Positions 8,230-20,259 of a stretch of 64,000 nt of DNA are shown here, piece by piece. Each line of letters begins with the position of its first letter. The first letter of the stretch is position 1. Under the pieces are notes generated by a model. That model worked only from the letters and a program-made list of their open reading frames with translations, was not told where the DNA came from and searched no databases. The position numbers and the translations under genes were made by a program. Source of the DNA: an uncultured Bacteroidota bacterium (GTDB lineage Bacteria > Bacteroidota > Bacteroidia > Flavobacteriales > Flavobacteriaceae); the NCBI GenBank assembly GCA_902616905.1, contig CACMUP010000003.1:1-64000 (forward strand). The letters are read 5' to 3'.

Positions 8230-9715
8230 TTTTAATAAACTAAATAGTGAATTTAAAAAAACTAATGCAAGATTCAATACAAGAAGACACTTTATAAAAG
8301 ATTGTACCCTTGGTTTAGGTGGAATAGCTTTAGGATCTTTTTTAAATTCATGTAAATCAAATAATACTTCATTTAACTATAATGCTAATAGAGATTTAGA
8401 TCCATTAGCCCCAATATCTCCTCCTTTTACACCAAAAGTTAAAAGCGTGATATACCTTCACATGGTTGGAGCACCCTCTCAATTAGAATTGTTTGACTAC
8501 AAACCAGAGTTAGAAAAGCTTCATAATAAACCTTGTCCTAAATCCTTAATTGAAGGCAAACAATTTGCGTTCATAGAGGGTATTCCTAACATGTTAGGTC
8601 CTCAAGCAACATTTTCTAGGGAGGGAGAGTCTGGAAATTGGATTTCCAATCACATCCCTCATTTTAAAAATATAGTTGATGAGGTAACTTTCTTAAAAGC
8701 TGTCAATACAGATCAATTTAATCATGGACCTGCTCAACTTTTAATGCAAACTGGCAGTCCAAGATTAGGAAGACCTTCTATTGGTTCGTGGGTCACATAT
8801 GGTCTTGGATCTGAAAGTAGCGATCTACCAGGTTTTATAGTTCTCACTTCAGGGGGAACTCCAGACGGAGGTAAAAGCCTTTGGGGGAATGGTTTTTTAC
8901 CATCAATTTATCAAGGTGTCCAATGTCGATCAAAGGGAGATCCTGTTCTTTATTTAAAAGATCCAAAGGGAGTTTCAAGGAATCTTAAGAAAAACATTGT
9001 TGAGTCCATAAACAAAATAAATTTTGAAGAATATAAAAAATTTAAGGATCCTGAGATTTTAACTCGAATAAGCCAATATGAAATGGCTTATAGAATGCAA
9101 AGCTCAGTACCTAGTGTCATGAATATTAATGATGAACCTGAGTATATAAAAGACATGTATGGGGTTGAACCTGGTAAAGAATCTTTTGCAAATAATTGTC
9201 TCTTGGCAAGAAAAATGGTTGAAAAAGGTGTGCGTTATGTTCAACTTTACGACTGGGGGTGGGATTCACATGGTAATGGAGAAGCAGAATCGTTAAGAAA
9301 AGGGTTTTTAAAGAAGTGTAAAGACTCTGATAGACCAATTGCAGCTCTAATACTTGATCTAAAGCAAAGAGGGCTTTTAGACGAAACTTTAGTAGTTTGG
9401 GGTGGAGAATTTGGAAGAACACCAATGTGGGAAAATCGTGCTGGGGTTCAGAATACTTTAGTTGGCAGGGACCATCAAGGAGAGGCGTTTACAATGTGGA
9501 TGGCAGGTGGCGGACTTAAGAAAGGTCATGTTCATGGTGAAACAGACGAAATCGGTTATAGAGGTATTAAAGGAAGGGTATCTGTATATGATATTCAAGC
9601 TACAATTTTACATTTGCTAGGTTTCGATCATGAGCTATTTACTTATGAATTTCAAGGTAGACCATTTAGACTTACAGATGTCGAGGGAGAGATTATACGT
9701 GAAATTTTAGCATAA
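8222..9715 (+). CDS. DUF1501 Tat-exported sulfatase-like protein
   Basis: A 497-residue protein whose start overlaps the end of the DUF1549/DUF1553 gene by 8 bp, which implies coupled translation. The N-terminus has a twin-arginine signal (NTRRHFIKDC, then a Gly-rich hydrophobic stretch ending NSC near residue 42), suggesting Tat export and perhaps lipidation. The mature protein is a DUF1501 domain, marked by YLHMVGAPSQLELFDYKP, the GPAQLLMQTGSPR segment, YDWGWDSHGNGE, and WGGEFGRTPM. DUF1501 belongs to the alkaline phosphatase/sulfatase superfamily by fold, but lacks the classic formylglycine motif. It is the standard partner of DUF1549/DUF1553 proteins, so the two probably form a functional pair in the periplasm or at the surface. 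Confidence 0.9.
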   Translation: MDNFNKLNSEFKKTNARFNTRRHFIKDCTLGLGGIALGSFLNSCKSNNTSFNYNANRDLDPLAPISPPFTPKVKSVIYLHMVGAPSQLELFDYKPELEKLHNKPCPKSLIEGKQFAFIEGIPNMLGPQATFSREGESGNWISNHIPHFKNIVDEVTFLKAVNTDQFNHGPAQLLMQTGSPRLGRPSIGSWVTYGLGSESSDLPGFIVLTSGGTPDGGKSLWGNGFLPSIYQGVQCRSKGDPVLYLKDPKGVSRNLKKNIVESINKINFEEYKKFKDPEILTRISQYEMAYRMQSSVPSVMNINDEPEYIKDMYGVEPGKESFANNCLLARKMVEKGVRYVQLYDWGWDSHGNGEAESLRKGFLKKCKDSDRPIAALILDLKQRGLLDETLVVWGGEFGRTPMWENRAGVQNTLVGRDHQGEAFTMWMAGGGLKKGHVHGETDEIGYRGIKGRVSVYDIQATILHLLGFDHELFTYEFQGRPFRLTDVEGEIIREILA

Positions 9716-9719
9716 AATA

Positions 9720-10589
9720 TTGAAAAAACTTTTTTTGTCTTTTTTATTTATTCTCTGTTCATCTAAAATGACTGCACAAAAAGAGATTCTCTTTTTTCAA
9801 ACAGATTGGGGTTTTGATCAAGGAACTGAAGTTTTTATTAAGAAAGCTAAGGCCTCAGGATACGATGGAATTGAAATCTGGGCTCCAAAGGATTCAAAAA
9901 AGCAAGTTCAAATTTCAAAATGGTTGAAAGAACATAATATGAAAGTAATTTTTCTTTGTGGTTCTAATCCAAGTCTCTCATTCGAAAAAAGTTTGACTAA
10001 TTATAAGGACTATATAAAAAATACTTTAGAGCTAAATCCTATTGCTATAAATTCTCATACTGGAAGTGATTTTTATACTCTAAGTCAAAATATGGCATTC
10101 ATTGAAGTAGCAAATGAACTAAGTAACAAATATAAAATTCCAATTTATCATGAAACCCACAGAGGAAGATTTAGTTTTTCTCTACCTAAAACAATAGAAT
10201 ATATAGAAAAGAATAAGGATTTGTTTCTTACTTTGGATTTAAGCCATTGGTTAGTTGTCCATGAATCTCTTTTGAAGAACAGACAAGAATTATTAGATAA
10301 AATAATAAAAAGAAGTAATCATATACATGCAAGAGTTGGTTTTGAGGAAGGGCCACAAGTTAACGATCCTTCAGCACCTGAATGGAAAAATATTGTAGAA
10401 AGACATTTAGATATTTGGGAAGCTGTGATTAAAAAAAACTTAAAGGAAAAAAATAATGCAACGATAACTACTGAATTTGGGCCGCCTAACTATATGCCAA
10501 CATTACCTGTTACAAAAAAACCAACTAGTGATCAATGGAATTCAAATGTTTTTGTTATGAAGGCATTAAAAGAAAGAATTAAAGGATAA
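9720..10589 (+). CDS. Exported sugar isomerase/epimerase-like TIM-barrel protein
   Basis: A 289-residue protein starting with TTG at 9720, four bases after the DUF1501 stop. This start is chosen because the signal peptide (KKLFLSFLFILCSS..TAQ) follows directly and the next Met (in KMTAQ) would cut it off. The mature part reads as an AP-endonuclease-2/xylose-isomerase-like TIM barrel: SGYDGIEIWAPKD, IAINSHTGSDFY, PIYHETHRGR, LTLDLSHW, HIHARVGFEEGPQ and ITTEFGPP. The E, D, H and E positions fit the metal site of sugar epimerases/isomerases. Exported members of this family occur beside DUF1080 and oxidoreductase genes in 3-keto-sugar pathways. The substrate is unknown. It is third in the operon. 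Confidence 0.85.
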   Translation: MKKLFLSFLFILCSSKMTAQKEILFFQTDWGFDQGTEVFIKKAKASGYDGIEIWAPKDSKKQVQISKWLKEHNMKVIFLCGSNPSLSFEKSLTNYKDYIKNTLELNPIAINSHTGSDFYTLSQNMAFIEVANELSNKYKIPIYHETHRGRFSFSLPKTIEYIEKNKDLFLTLDLSHWLVVHESLLKNRQELLDKIIKRSNHIHARVGFEEGPQVNDPSAPEWKNIVERHLDIWEAVIKKNLKEKNNATITTEFGPPNYMPTLPVTKKPTSDQWNSNVFVMKALKERIKG

Positions 10590-10595
10590 AAAATT

Positions 10596-11945
10596 ATGCT
10601 GGATGATTTTTTAATATTGCTTGGTCGTTTTCATCCACTATTTGTTCATCTACCAATTGGATTTATTATACTTGGTATTTTAGTCGAACTTAATAAAAAA
10701 AAGCTAGGATGGTCAAATGAAGCATTAAAGTTTATTTTCTTTTGGGCTAGTGTGACTGGAGTATTTTCAATAATTACTGGTTTTTTGCAATATCAAAATG
10801 GGGGATATCTTTGGGAAACTATTCAATTCCATTTTATTGCAGGAGTCTTAACTACAATTTTATCTTTCACTTTTTATCTCAAATTAATCGAAAATTCAAT
10901 TTTTAAATTAATACCTAGGAAACTATTTATAATAGCAAATTCGGTTATATTAATTATCACTGGACATTTGGGTGGTAATATTACTCATGGTGAAGAGCAT
11001 TTAATAGAGCCTATAAATAACTTAGTAGGTGTTGGTGAGAAGGAAACCTTAACTTTTAATTATTATGAGGATTTTAAAGAAAAACCTTTATACTCCACCG
11101 TAATACAACCTATTATTGATCAAAAGTGTGTTAAGTGTCATAATTCAAAAAAATCAAATGGTAAATTGAAGATGCATAATTCCAAAGAATTAATGAAAGG
11201 GGGAAAAAATGGATCTATAATAAATTATGATACTCCTGAAATGAGTGAAATGTATATCAGAATTCATTTACCGAAAGAAGAAAAAAAACATATGCCTCCA
11301 AAATCAGGAAAACAGTTAACAAGACAAGAAATTAGTTTAATTAGTAAATGGATTAAAAATGGAAGTTCATTTGAGAAATCAGTTATAGATTTTAAGCTTG
11401 AGGAAAATCTAATAGATTATTTTTTTGATACTGAAAAGCCATTTTTTCCTCTGATAAAAGTATCTGCTCCAGATAATGAATCAATTGAAAAAATAAGAAA
11501 AAATAAAATTTTAATCAACCCTATAAATAAGAATTCAAATTTTTTAAAAGTTAGTATTATTAATAATTTGGATTTTAAGAATGAAGATATATCCCTTTTG
11601 TCAGATATTGCCAAAAACATTGTATCCCTTGACCTCAGCAATAGTATGATTACAGATTCCATTTTTTCAAAATTAAAATTTTTTACTAATCTAACCGTCT
11701 TAAAATTAAATAACACAACTATTACTGGTGAAAAAATCAATCAACTTATTGAATTAAAAAATTTAAAACGTATTTATTTGGTCAATACTAATTTTAAAGA
11801 TGAATACATAAATATTTTAGCTGAATTCACAAATATTCAGAAAGTTTACCTATATAATGAAAAAGACAATTTTCTAAACCTTGATAGATATTCTAAGTTT
11901 GATAATAAAATCTATGAATTTGGTAATTACTCATTAGAAAATTGA
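10596..11945 (+). CDS. DUF2231 membrane domain fused to cytochrome c and LRR-like domain
   Basis: A 449-residue fusion, last in the operon and 6 bp after the TIM-barrel gene. Residues about 1-135 are a DUF2231 membrane domain: GRFHPLFVHLPIGFIILGI, several hydrophobic helices and a final GHLGGNITHGEEH. Residues about 165-255 are a PSCyt1-like cytochrome c domain with C178-VK-C181-H182 and a likely distal Met in HMPPKSGKQLTRQE. Residues about 320-430 are leucine-rich-repeat-like (IVSLDLSNSMITD, LTVLKLNNTTITG, LKRIYLVNTNFKD). The protein probably sits in the inner membrane with its haem in the periplasm and may accept electrons from the upstream proteins. That role is inference from context. Confidence 0.85.
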   Translation: MLDDFLILLGRFHPLFVHLPIGFIILGILVELNKKKLGWSNEALKFIFFWASVTGVFSIITGFLQYQNGGYLWETIQFHFIAGVLTTILSFTFYLKLIENSIFKLIPRKLFIIANSVILIITGHLGGNITHGEEHLIEPINNLVGVGEKETLTFNYYEDFKEKPLYSTVIQPIIDQKCVKCHNSKKSNGKLKMHNSKELMKGGKNGSIINYDTPEMSEMYIRIHLPKEEKKHMPPKSGKQLTRQEISLISKWIKNGSSFEKSVIDFKLEENLIDYFFDTEKPFFPLIKVSAPDNESIEKIRKNKILINPINKNSNFLKVSIINNLDFKNEDISLLSDIAKNIVSLDLSNSMITDSIFSKLKFFTNLTVLKLNNTTITGEKINQLIELKNLKRIYLVNTNFKDEYINILAEFTNIQKVYLYNEKDNFLNLDRYSKFDNKIYEFGNYSLEN

Positions 11946-11987
11946 CAATTAAATAAATGCAGTATGTAATTAATTATAGTAAATAAA

Positions 11988-12014
11988 AGAAAAACCCCCC
12001 ATTTAGGAGGGTAA
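11988..12014 (-). terminator. Intrinsic terminator after the secreted protein gene at 12027
   Basis: On the minus strand the sequence reads ACCCTCC, a 5-base loop TAAAT, then GGGGGGTTTTTC. The 7-bp stem (one G-T pair) with a T-tract lies 12 bp after the stop codon. It could also end the plus-strand operon, whose last stop is at 11943-11945. Confidence 0.7.
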
Positions 12015-12026
12015 TTTAATTTATTT

Positions 12027-12737
12027 TTAGTAAGTGGCTAACATAATTCTTAAGAAACTTCTTACTATTTTACCACCTCCGCTGGTCTCTAAAAAATTAT
12101 CCCATGCTTTTTCATGTTCTTTTTGACTGTACTTCGAGGGTAATTTACTATGACCACCTATTGCTCCTTTAAAATCTCTAAAACCTTGAACCACCCACGC
12201 GTTTCCTCCGGAGATATGGTGATGTCCAGCAGTAAAATTACCTGCAAATGTTAATCTATCAGGCTTGTTATATTTAGAATTATATTTTTCATACGCTTCA
12301 AGCCATTTATCATATTCATTTACCTGTAGAGCTAAAATTCTTTGAATTGGAAATTCGTCTGGGTCTCCGCTTGCATAGGCAGCATCAATTTCACCCATAA
12401 ATGCATTATGACCTTTTATATGATTTCCCATTTTTTCAAGAAATAGCGACCATGCATCATTTGGAGGTGATGAATATTGGTTTGACATAGCGTCTAAACT
12501 GCCATTAAATAATATTTGATGACTGAAATTCCAATCAGGATCCTTGAAATGGTTTTCAAAAAGTGTTACCGTTACACCTTCAGATACACCATATTTGCTG
12601 AAGTATTCATCAAACAATTTCAAAACTAATTCTTCACTGCCTGGATTAACATCAAATTGGTAAGCTGTCCAATAACCTACTTGCGCTTGTGCAGAAAAAC
12701 AAACTACAAAAAATGTTATCAAAATATATTTTTTCAT
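12027..12737 (-). CDS. Secreted tandem alpha/beta-barrel-like protein (paralogue B)
   Basis: A 236-residue protein with a signal peptide ending SAQAQ near residue 19. Like the gene at 4596-5360 it appears to be built from two beta-alpha-beta units. The first is YWTAYQFDVNPGSEE to FSHQILFNG; the second is IQRILALQVNEYDKW to FLRIMLATY. A segment FTAGHHHISGGNAWV adds a three-histidine cluster that might bind a metal, which the paralogue lacks. The translation starts of the two genes are preceded by similar short leaders (TATAAATCAATT then AAAATG). Both are followed by GC-rich terminators. Their position on either side of the DUF1549/DUF1501 operon suggests a shared history or a shared role. Function unknown. 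Confidence 0.8.
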   Translation of the reverse strand: MKKYILITFFVVCFSAQAQVGYWTAYQFDVNPGSEELVLKLFDEYFSKYGVSEGVTVTLFENHFKDPDWNFSHQILFNGSLDAMSNQYSSPPNDAWSLFLEKMGNHIKGHNAFMGEIDAAYASGDPDEFPIQRILALQVNEYDKWLEAYEKYNSKYNKPDRLTFAGNFTAGHHHISGGNAWVVQGFRDFKGAIGGHSKLPSKYSQKEHEKAWDNFLETSGGGKIVRSFLRIMLATY

Positions 12738-13120
12738 TTTAATTGATTTATAGTTAATATGTTCTAAATATAGAGAGAATGATAATAAAAGGAAAATCGT
12801 TTATTTATAAAGTGTAGGTCCTTTGTAAATGTTCTATAGAAAAATAAATTATTCAGGAAATACACTTTTGCGAATGTTGAAGGGATTAAGTAATATTTTT
12901 CCTCAATTATTATATTATATCATTTTCATTAAAAATTGTATAAACATTAAATGTATAGGTCCTTACTTCCTATGAAACATAATTTTTAAAAATGAATTAT
13001 TACAAAGAAACAACCATATTTAATTTTTAAAAGTTCAGTTATATTTGTTTATTATTGGATATTTACCGACTCTCTCAATTTTTTTGAGATTACTTTTATT
13101 AAATTTAATGAAAACAAATA
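12738..13120. other. Intergenic region between divergent genes
   Basis: This 383-bp AT-rich gap separates two divergent genes, so it should hold both promoters. A TATATTTG box at 13040-13047, 74 bp before the PhoD start, matches the Bacteroidota -7 consensus, but no good -33 element stands 20 bp upstream. Two similar short sequences, GTGTAGGTCCTT near 12812 and TGTATAGGTCCTT near 12953, form an imperfect direct repeat that might be an operator. No coding remnant was recognised. Confidence 0.4.
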
Positions 13121-14734
13121 ATGTTTAAATCCCAAAAATATATTTTAGTATTAATTTATCTATCTAGCTTTCTAGTGGGAAAATGTCAAACTAACACTTC
13201 TTCATATCTAAAATCACCTTTTTCTGATTTAGATACATTAGCAACTAATGATTGGTGGAACCGGAAAAGTAGCAAGATTTTAAATATGAAGGTACCCAGA
13301 GATAAGGTTGTCGCTTTTGGTATTTACACTGTTTCTGACAATACACTAAAGCTTACAGCACAGCTTTTCCCTCTATATCCAAAAGAAAGTAAGATTGCGA
13401 AATTGCACTTATATTTAAATGACAATTGGAAAGAAGTTCAATCACAAAAAATAAATGAGATAGGGTGGTCAACCTTATTTAGAATTGAAAATTGGGATAT
13501 GAGCGAATCTGTCAAATATAAAATAACTCACGGGCAAGATGCCTTTTTTGAGGGTACTATTAGAAAAAATCCTGATAATAAAAGTGAAATAACTATGGCA
13601 GCTTTATCATGTAACAGTAATAAAGACAGGGGTGACCGAGATAAATATGTCAGTAATATAAATGCCTTGAATCCAGATATCATTTTTTTCGCTGGGGACC
13701 AGTCCTATGATCATAGAGAACATACCGCCGCATGGTTAAAGTTTGGTATGCAATTCAGAGAAGTTTTTAGAAACAGACCTTGCATTACTATCCCAGATGA
13801 TCACGATATTGGGCAGGGTAATCTTTGGGGGGAAGGAGGTAAAAAATCTATGCTGAAGGACGGAAGTGATGGGGGCTATTATTTTAACGCTGAATACGTC
13901 AAAATGGTAGAGAGAGCGCAAACCGCCCATCTACCTGATGCTTTTAATCAAGTCCCTTTAGAACAGGGCATTAAAACGTACTTCACTAGCTTGAAAATTG
14001 GAGCGGTAGATTTTGCAATTATTGAAGATAGAAAATTTAAGTCAGGACCAAATGGAAAAATACCTAAACAAGGTCCAAGGGCAGACCATATCAATGACCC
14101 CAATTACAACCCTGACACCATAAATTTACCTGAATTAGTTTTGCTCGGGGATTTACAACATCAATTTTTGGAAGAATGGGGAAGTGACAAAAGTTCTAAA
14201 ATGAAAGCTGTCCTATCCGCTACAGGTTTTTGTGGAGGAGCACATTTACACGGTAAAGCAAGTAATCGTCTTCATGCGGATTTAGATTCTAATGGATGGC
14301 CTCAACACGGAAGAAATAGTGCTTTAAGCCTCATTAAAAAAGCAGGTGCAATTCATGTAGCCGGAGACCAACATCTTCCAACTGTAATTCATCACGGTAT
14401 AGATGAATTTGAAGATGGACCTTGGGCCTTTGTGGTTCCTGCAATTGTTAATAATTATTACAGTAGATGGTGGTGGCCCAAAGATGAGATGGCTGGTGAA
14501 AACAACAATGATATTCTCCCATGGACAGGTCGTTATTTTGATGGTTTTAAAAATAAAATTACCATGCATGCTTACGCTAATCCTGATTCTGAATCAAATG
14601 GATCGGGGTTTGGTTTTATAAGATTTAATACTGAAACAAATGAAGTCACTTTTGAATGCTGGCCCAGAAATGTAAACGTAAGAAATCCTGAAGCAAAACA
14701 ATTTAAGGGTTGGCCAATAACTGTAAAATTGTAG
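13121..14734 (+). CDS. PhoD-like metallophosphatase, secreted
   Basis: A 537-residue protein with a signal peptide (about residues 1-22). It belongs to the PhoD-like phosphatase family of calcineurin-type fold. Metal-binding motifs are visible in order: SCNSN and NPDIIFFAGDQ (D193), then PDDHDIGQGN (D226, D227, H228, D229) and HVAGDQHLPT near the end. PhoD enzymes in the periplasm or outer face hydrolyse phosphodiesters and monoesters, often under phosphate limitation. Compared with classical PhoD, this type has an N-terminal beta domain of about 130 residues. It is monocistronic: a 74-bp leader follows a TATATTTG box, and a hairpin lies 58 bp after the stop. Substrate specificity cannot be read. 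Confidence 0.85.
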   Translation: MFKSQKYILVLIYLSSFLVGKCQTNTSSYLKSPFSDLDTLATNDWWNRKSSKILNMKVPRDKVVAFGIYTVSDNTLKLTAQLFPLYPKESKIAKLHLYLNDNWKEVQSQKINEIGWSTLFRIENWDMSESVKYKITHGQDAFFEGTIRKNPDNKSEITMAALSCNSNKDRGDRDKYVSNINALNPDIIFFAGDQSYDHREHTAAWLKFGMQFREVFRNRPCITIPDDHDIGQGNLWGEGGKKSMLKDGSDGGYYFNAEYVKMVERAQTAHLPDAFNQVPLEQGIKTYFTSLKIGAVDFAIIEDRKFKSGPNGKIPKQGPRADHINDPNYNPDTINLPELVLLGDLQHQFLEEWGSDKSSKMKAVLSATGFCGGAHLHGKASNRLHADLDSNGWPQHGRNSALSLIKKAGAIHVAGDQHLPTVIHHGIDEFEDGPWAFVVPAIVNNYYSRWWWPKDEMAGENNNDILPWTGRYFDGFKNKITMHAYANPDSESNGSGFGFIRFNTETNEVTFECWPRNVNVRNPEAKQFKGWPITVKL

Positions 14735-14792
14735 ATCCTAAAATGCAATAAATACGTATGATTTAATAGGATTGGAGATGTTTCAATGGATT

Positions 14793-14814
14793 AAAAGAGA
14801 TTATCTTCTCTTTT
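14793..14814 (+). terminator. Hairpin downstream of the PhoD-like gene
   Basis: AAAAGAGA pairs with TCTCTTTT around a 6-base loop, 58 bp after the PhoD stop. The stem is AT-rich and the T-tract is only the TTTT of the stem, so termination would be weak. Confidence 0.4.
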
Positions 14815-14925
14815 CAATACCATTTTAAAAATACTAGCTACTTCTAGAGATAAATAAACTAATTTTTTAGCAACTTAATTTTGAAAATTGTAAATTGTTT
14901 TCTGATAAATCATTTTAAATTTTAA

Positions 14926-18129
<3,204 letters not shown>

Positions 18130-18136
18130 ACTTATA

Positions 18137-18168
18137 TTTTTTTTGATCAATTTTGACTCATATTGAAC
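18137..18168. repeat. AT-rich dispersed repeat, copy C
   Basis: Between the convergent ends of the GH2 and DUF885 genes, the segment around GATCAATTTTGACTCAT resembles two sequences near the tmRNA gene (24915-24946 and 25213-25244). By eye it differs from the 24915-24946 copy at about 6 of 32 positions. In so AT-rich a sequence this may be chance. Confidence 0.3.
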
Positions 18169-18243
18169 TTTTTTGTCAAAATTAGAGGTTTTTAATGTGA
18201 TTGCGAAATTGCACATTTAATTGATTAAAAAGTTCAGCTTCTA

Positions 18244-20070
18244 TCAATTTCTGTTTGCATATATTTGAGTTTCTATCCAGTTTTTGATTTTTTGTTCTAA
18301 CAAAATTAAAGGCAGACTCCCTGAATTTAAAATCTGATTGTGAAATTCTCTTACATCGAAATTATTCTTAAGTTTTGTCTCCGCTTCGACTCTTAGCTCT
18401 CTTATTTTAATTTGTCCTATTTTATATGACAATGCTTGTCCTGGTGTTGCCATGTAACGCTCAATCTCTGCAATTATTGATTGTTTTGATGCTGCCTCAT
18501 TGTCTAAAGAATATTGAATTGCTTGTTCACGAGTCCATCCTTTACTATGAATTCCTGTATCGACTACTAGTCGAATAGCTCTGTGCATCTCCATGCTTAA
18601 CATTCCAAAATATTGAATAGGATCTTGATAAAGACCCAATTCTTTACCTAATGACTCTGCATATAATGCCCAACCTTCTACAAAAACACCCATACTTTCT
18701 GGATGTAAAAATTTGGGTAATTCTTTGTTTTCTTGTTGTAAGGATAGTTGATAATGATGACCAGGGACCGCTTCATGAAGAAATAATGCTTCATCAGAAA
18801 ATTTATTGTATTTATTAATATCTGGTATAGGAACATAAAAGATTCCTGGTCTTGAACCATCTTTAGTTCCTGGGACATATTCAGCACTTGCTGAAGCTTC
18901 TCGAAATGCTTCTGTCCTTCTTACTACAAAACTTGCTTTGGGTCTTAATTTAAAAACTTGGTCAAACTTTTCATTAATTTTTTCTTTAATTCTGTTAAAA
19001 TTGTTTAATACCTCCTGAGGTTTCTTAAAGGGCATTTGTTTTGGACTTTTACGAATGAATTCAAAAAATGCTTTTATATCTCCTTTAAATCCTATTTTAT
19101 TTTTTGCCTCTCCCATCTCGATTAAAATTCTTTTGACTTCTTCCTTTCCTAGCTTATGAATTTGATTGGCTGATAAGTTTGTAGTAGTATGTAATTTTAT
19201 AAGGTAATCATAGGTTTCTTTACCTTTTGGTAAATCTTTAAATCCTGAAGTCTTTCTGCAAACGGGTAAATACTCTTCTACCAAAAAACGTTTGAGTTTA
19301 ACATATGCAGGTTTTAATTTATTAGTTATCATATTGCTATATTCATCCTCTAAACGATTCCGTTGTTCAGCATCAATACCTTTAGGCATAGATTTTATGG
19401 GTTTATAGAAAAGGTGCTCAAAAATAGACTTATTGATAAATTCATCTAATTGATTGATTGTTTTTTGAGTAAGGACTGAAGGAAGTACAATTTTTTTAAT
19501 CATGCCTTCTTTCATCATTGAAATGGATGTATCCAAAAAAACGATGTAGTCATCAATTCTTTTTAACCAATCATCATAATCTTTTACTGTATTAAATGGG
19601 TGTACACTCCCTCCTGCTCCTAATTGAGCAATATATAGATGTAATGACTGTATTTGAGTTAGAGGCATCAACTCAAAGCTGGGTAAATTATACATTGGAG
19701 AGGTAATGACTACTATTGGGCTTTTTAGGCCTTCTAACTTTATTTCGCAATCCCATTTCATAACTTTCATGCTTAACTGATCAGCTTCAGATAATTCAGA
19801 TTCGTCTAGTTCATCTAAACGATTCAAAAAGCTAGTATAGCTCTCTATTATTTCTTTTTGATAAGAATCAGAAATATAATTAGCTACGCAATCATTGTAT
19901 TGAAAATTTCCTCCTTTAGTCGCTTCAATGGGATTGATTTGATCTTTAAATTGATAGTAATCCTCGAAAATTATTGAAAGGATCTTCTCTGTTGGATTTT
20001 TACTTGTGAATGATTCTTTACAACTGCTTAATAGAAGAATAAGAAGAATTATTATTTGTATTTTTCTCAT
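18244..20070 (-). CDS. DUF885 family lipoprotein, putative metallopeptidase-like
   Basis: A 608-residue protein with a lipoprotein signal peptide (ILLILLLSSC, Cys near residue 17), so it is exported and lipidated. It carries the DUF885 signature FLHEAVPGHHYQLSLQQ near residues 430-446. That motif is reminiscent of the HExxH-type zinc sites of related peptidases, with E and H residues suitable as ligands. A second conserved part, AEYVPGTKDGSRPGIFYVP, lies before it. DUF885 proteins are about 550-600 residues, as here. Characterised relatives are sparse, and peptidase activity is suggested by the motif only. The gene stands alone, converging with GH2. The AT-rich repeat copy C lies in the 114-bp gap between them. 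Confidence 0.85.
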   Translation of the reverse strand: MRKIQIIILLILLLSSCKESFTSKNPTEKILSIIFEDYYQFKDQINPIEATKGGNFQYNDCVANYISDSYQKEIIESYTSFLNRLDELDESELSEADQLSMKVMKWDCEIKLEGLKSPIVVITSPMYNLPSFELMPLTQIQSLHLYIAQLGAGGSVHPFNTVKDYDDWLKRIDDYIVFLDTSISMMKEGMIKKIVLPSVLTQKTINQLDEFINKSIFEHLFYKPIKSMPKGIDAEQRNRLEDEYSNMITNKLKPAYVKLKRFLVEEYLPVCRKTSGFKDLPKGKETYDYLIKLHTTTNLSANQIHKLGKEEVKRILIEMGEAKNKIGFKGDIKAFFEFIRKSPKQMPFKKPQEVLNNFNRIKEKINEKFDQVFKLRPKASFVVRRTEAFREASASAEYVPGTKDGSRPGIFYVPIPDINKYNKFSDEALFLHEAVPGHHYQLSLQQENKELPKFLHPESMGVFVEGWALYAESLGKELGLYQDPIQYFGMLSMEMHRAIRLVVDTGIHSKGWTREQAIQYSLDNEAASKQSIIAEIERYMATPGQALSYKIGQIKIRELRVEAETKLKNNFDVREFHNQILNSGSLPLILLEQKIKNWIETQIYANRN

Positions 20071-20259
20071 TTACTAAAATTAAAGAGATTGTTTTACATA
20101 TCAAATCTCAACCCCTTATTTACAAAAAAACTGTTTTTTTGAGACCTACCTCCTGTATTATGGATAGGATTGAAATACAATATCAAAATCAAGATATCCT
20201 TTATATAAGTCTGAAGACTAATTTGTATATTGTTAATATGTAGTTAAAAATAAATTAAA

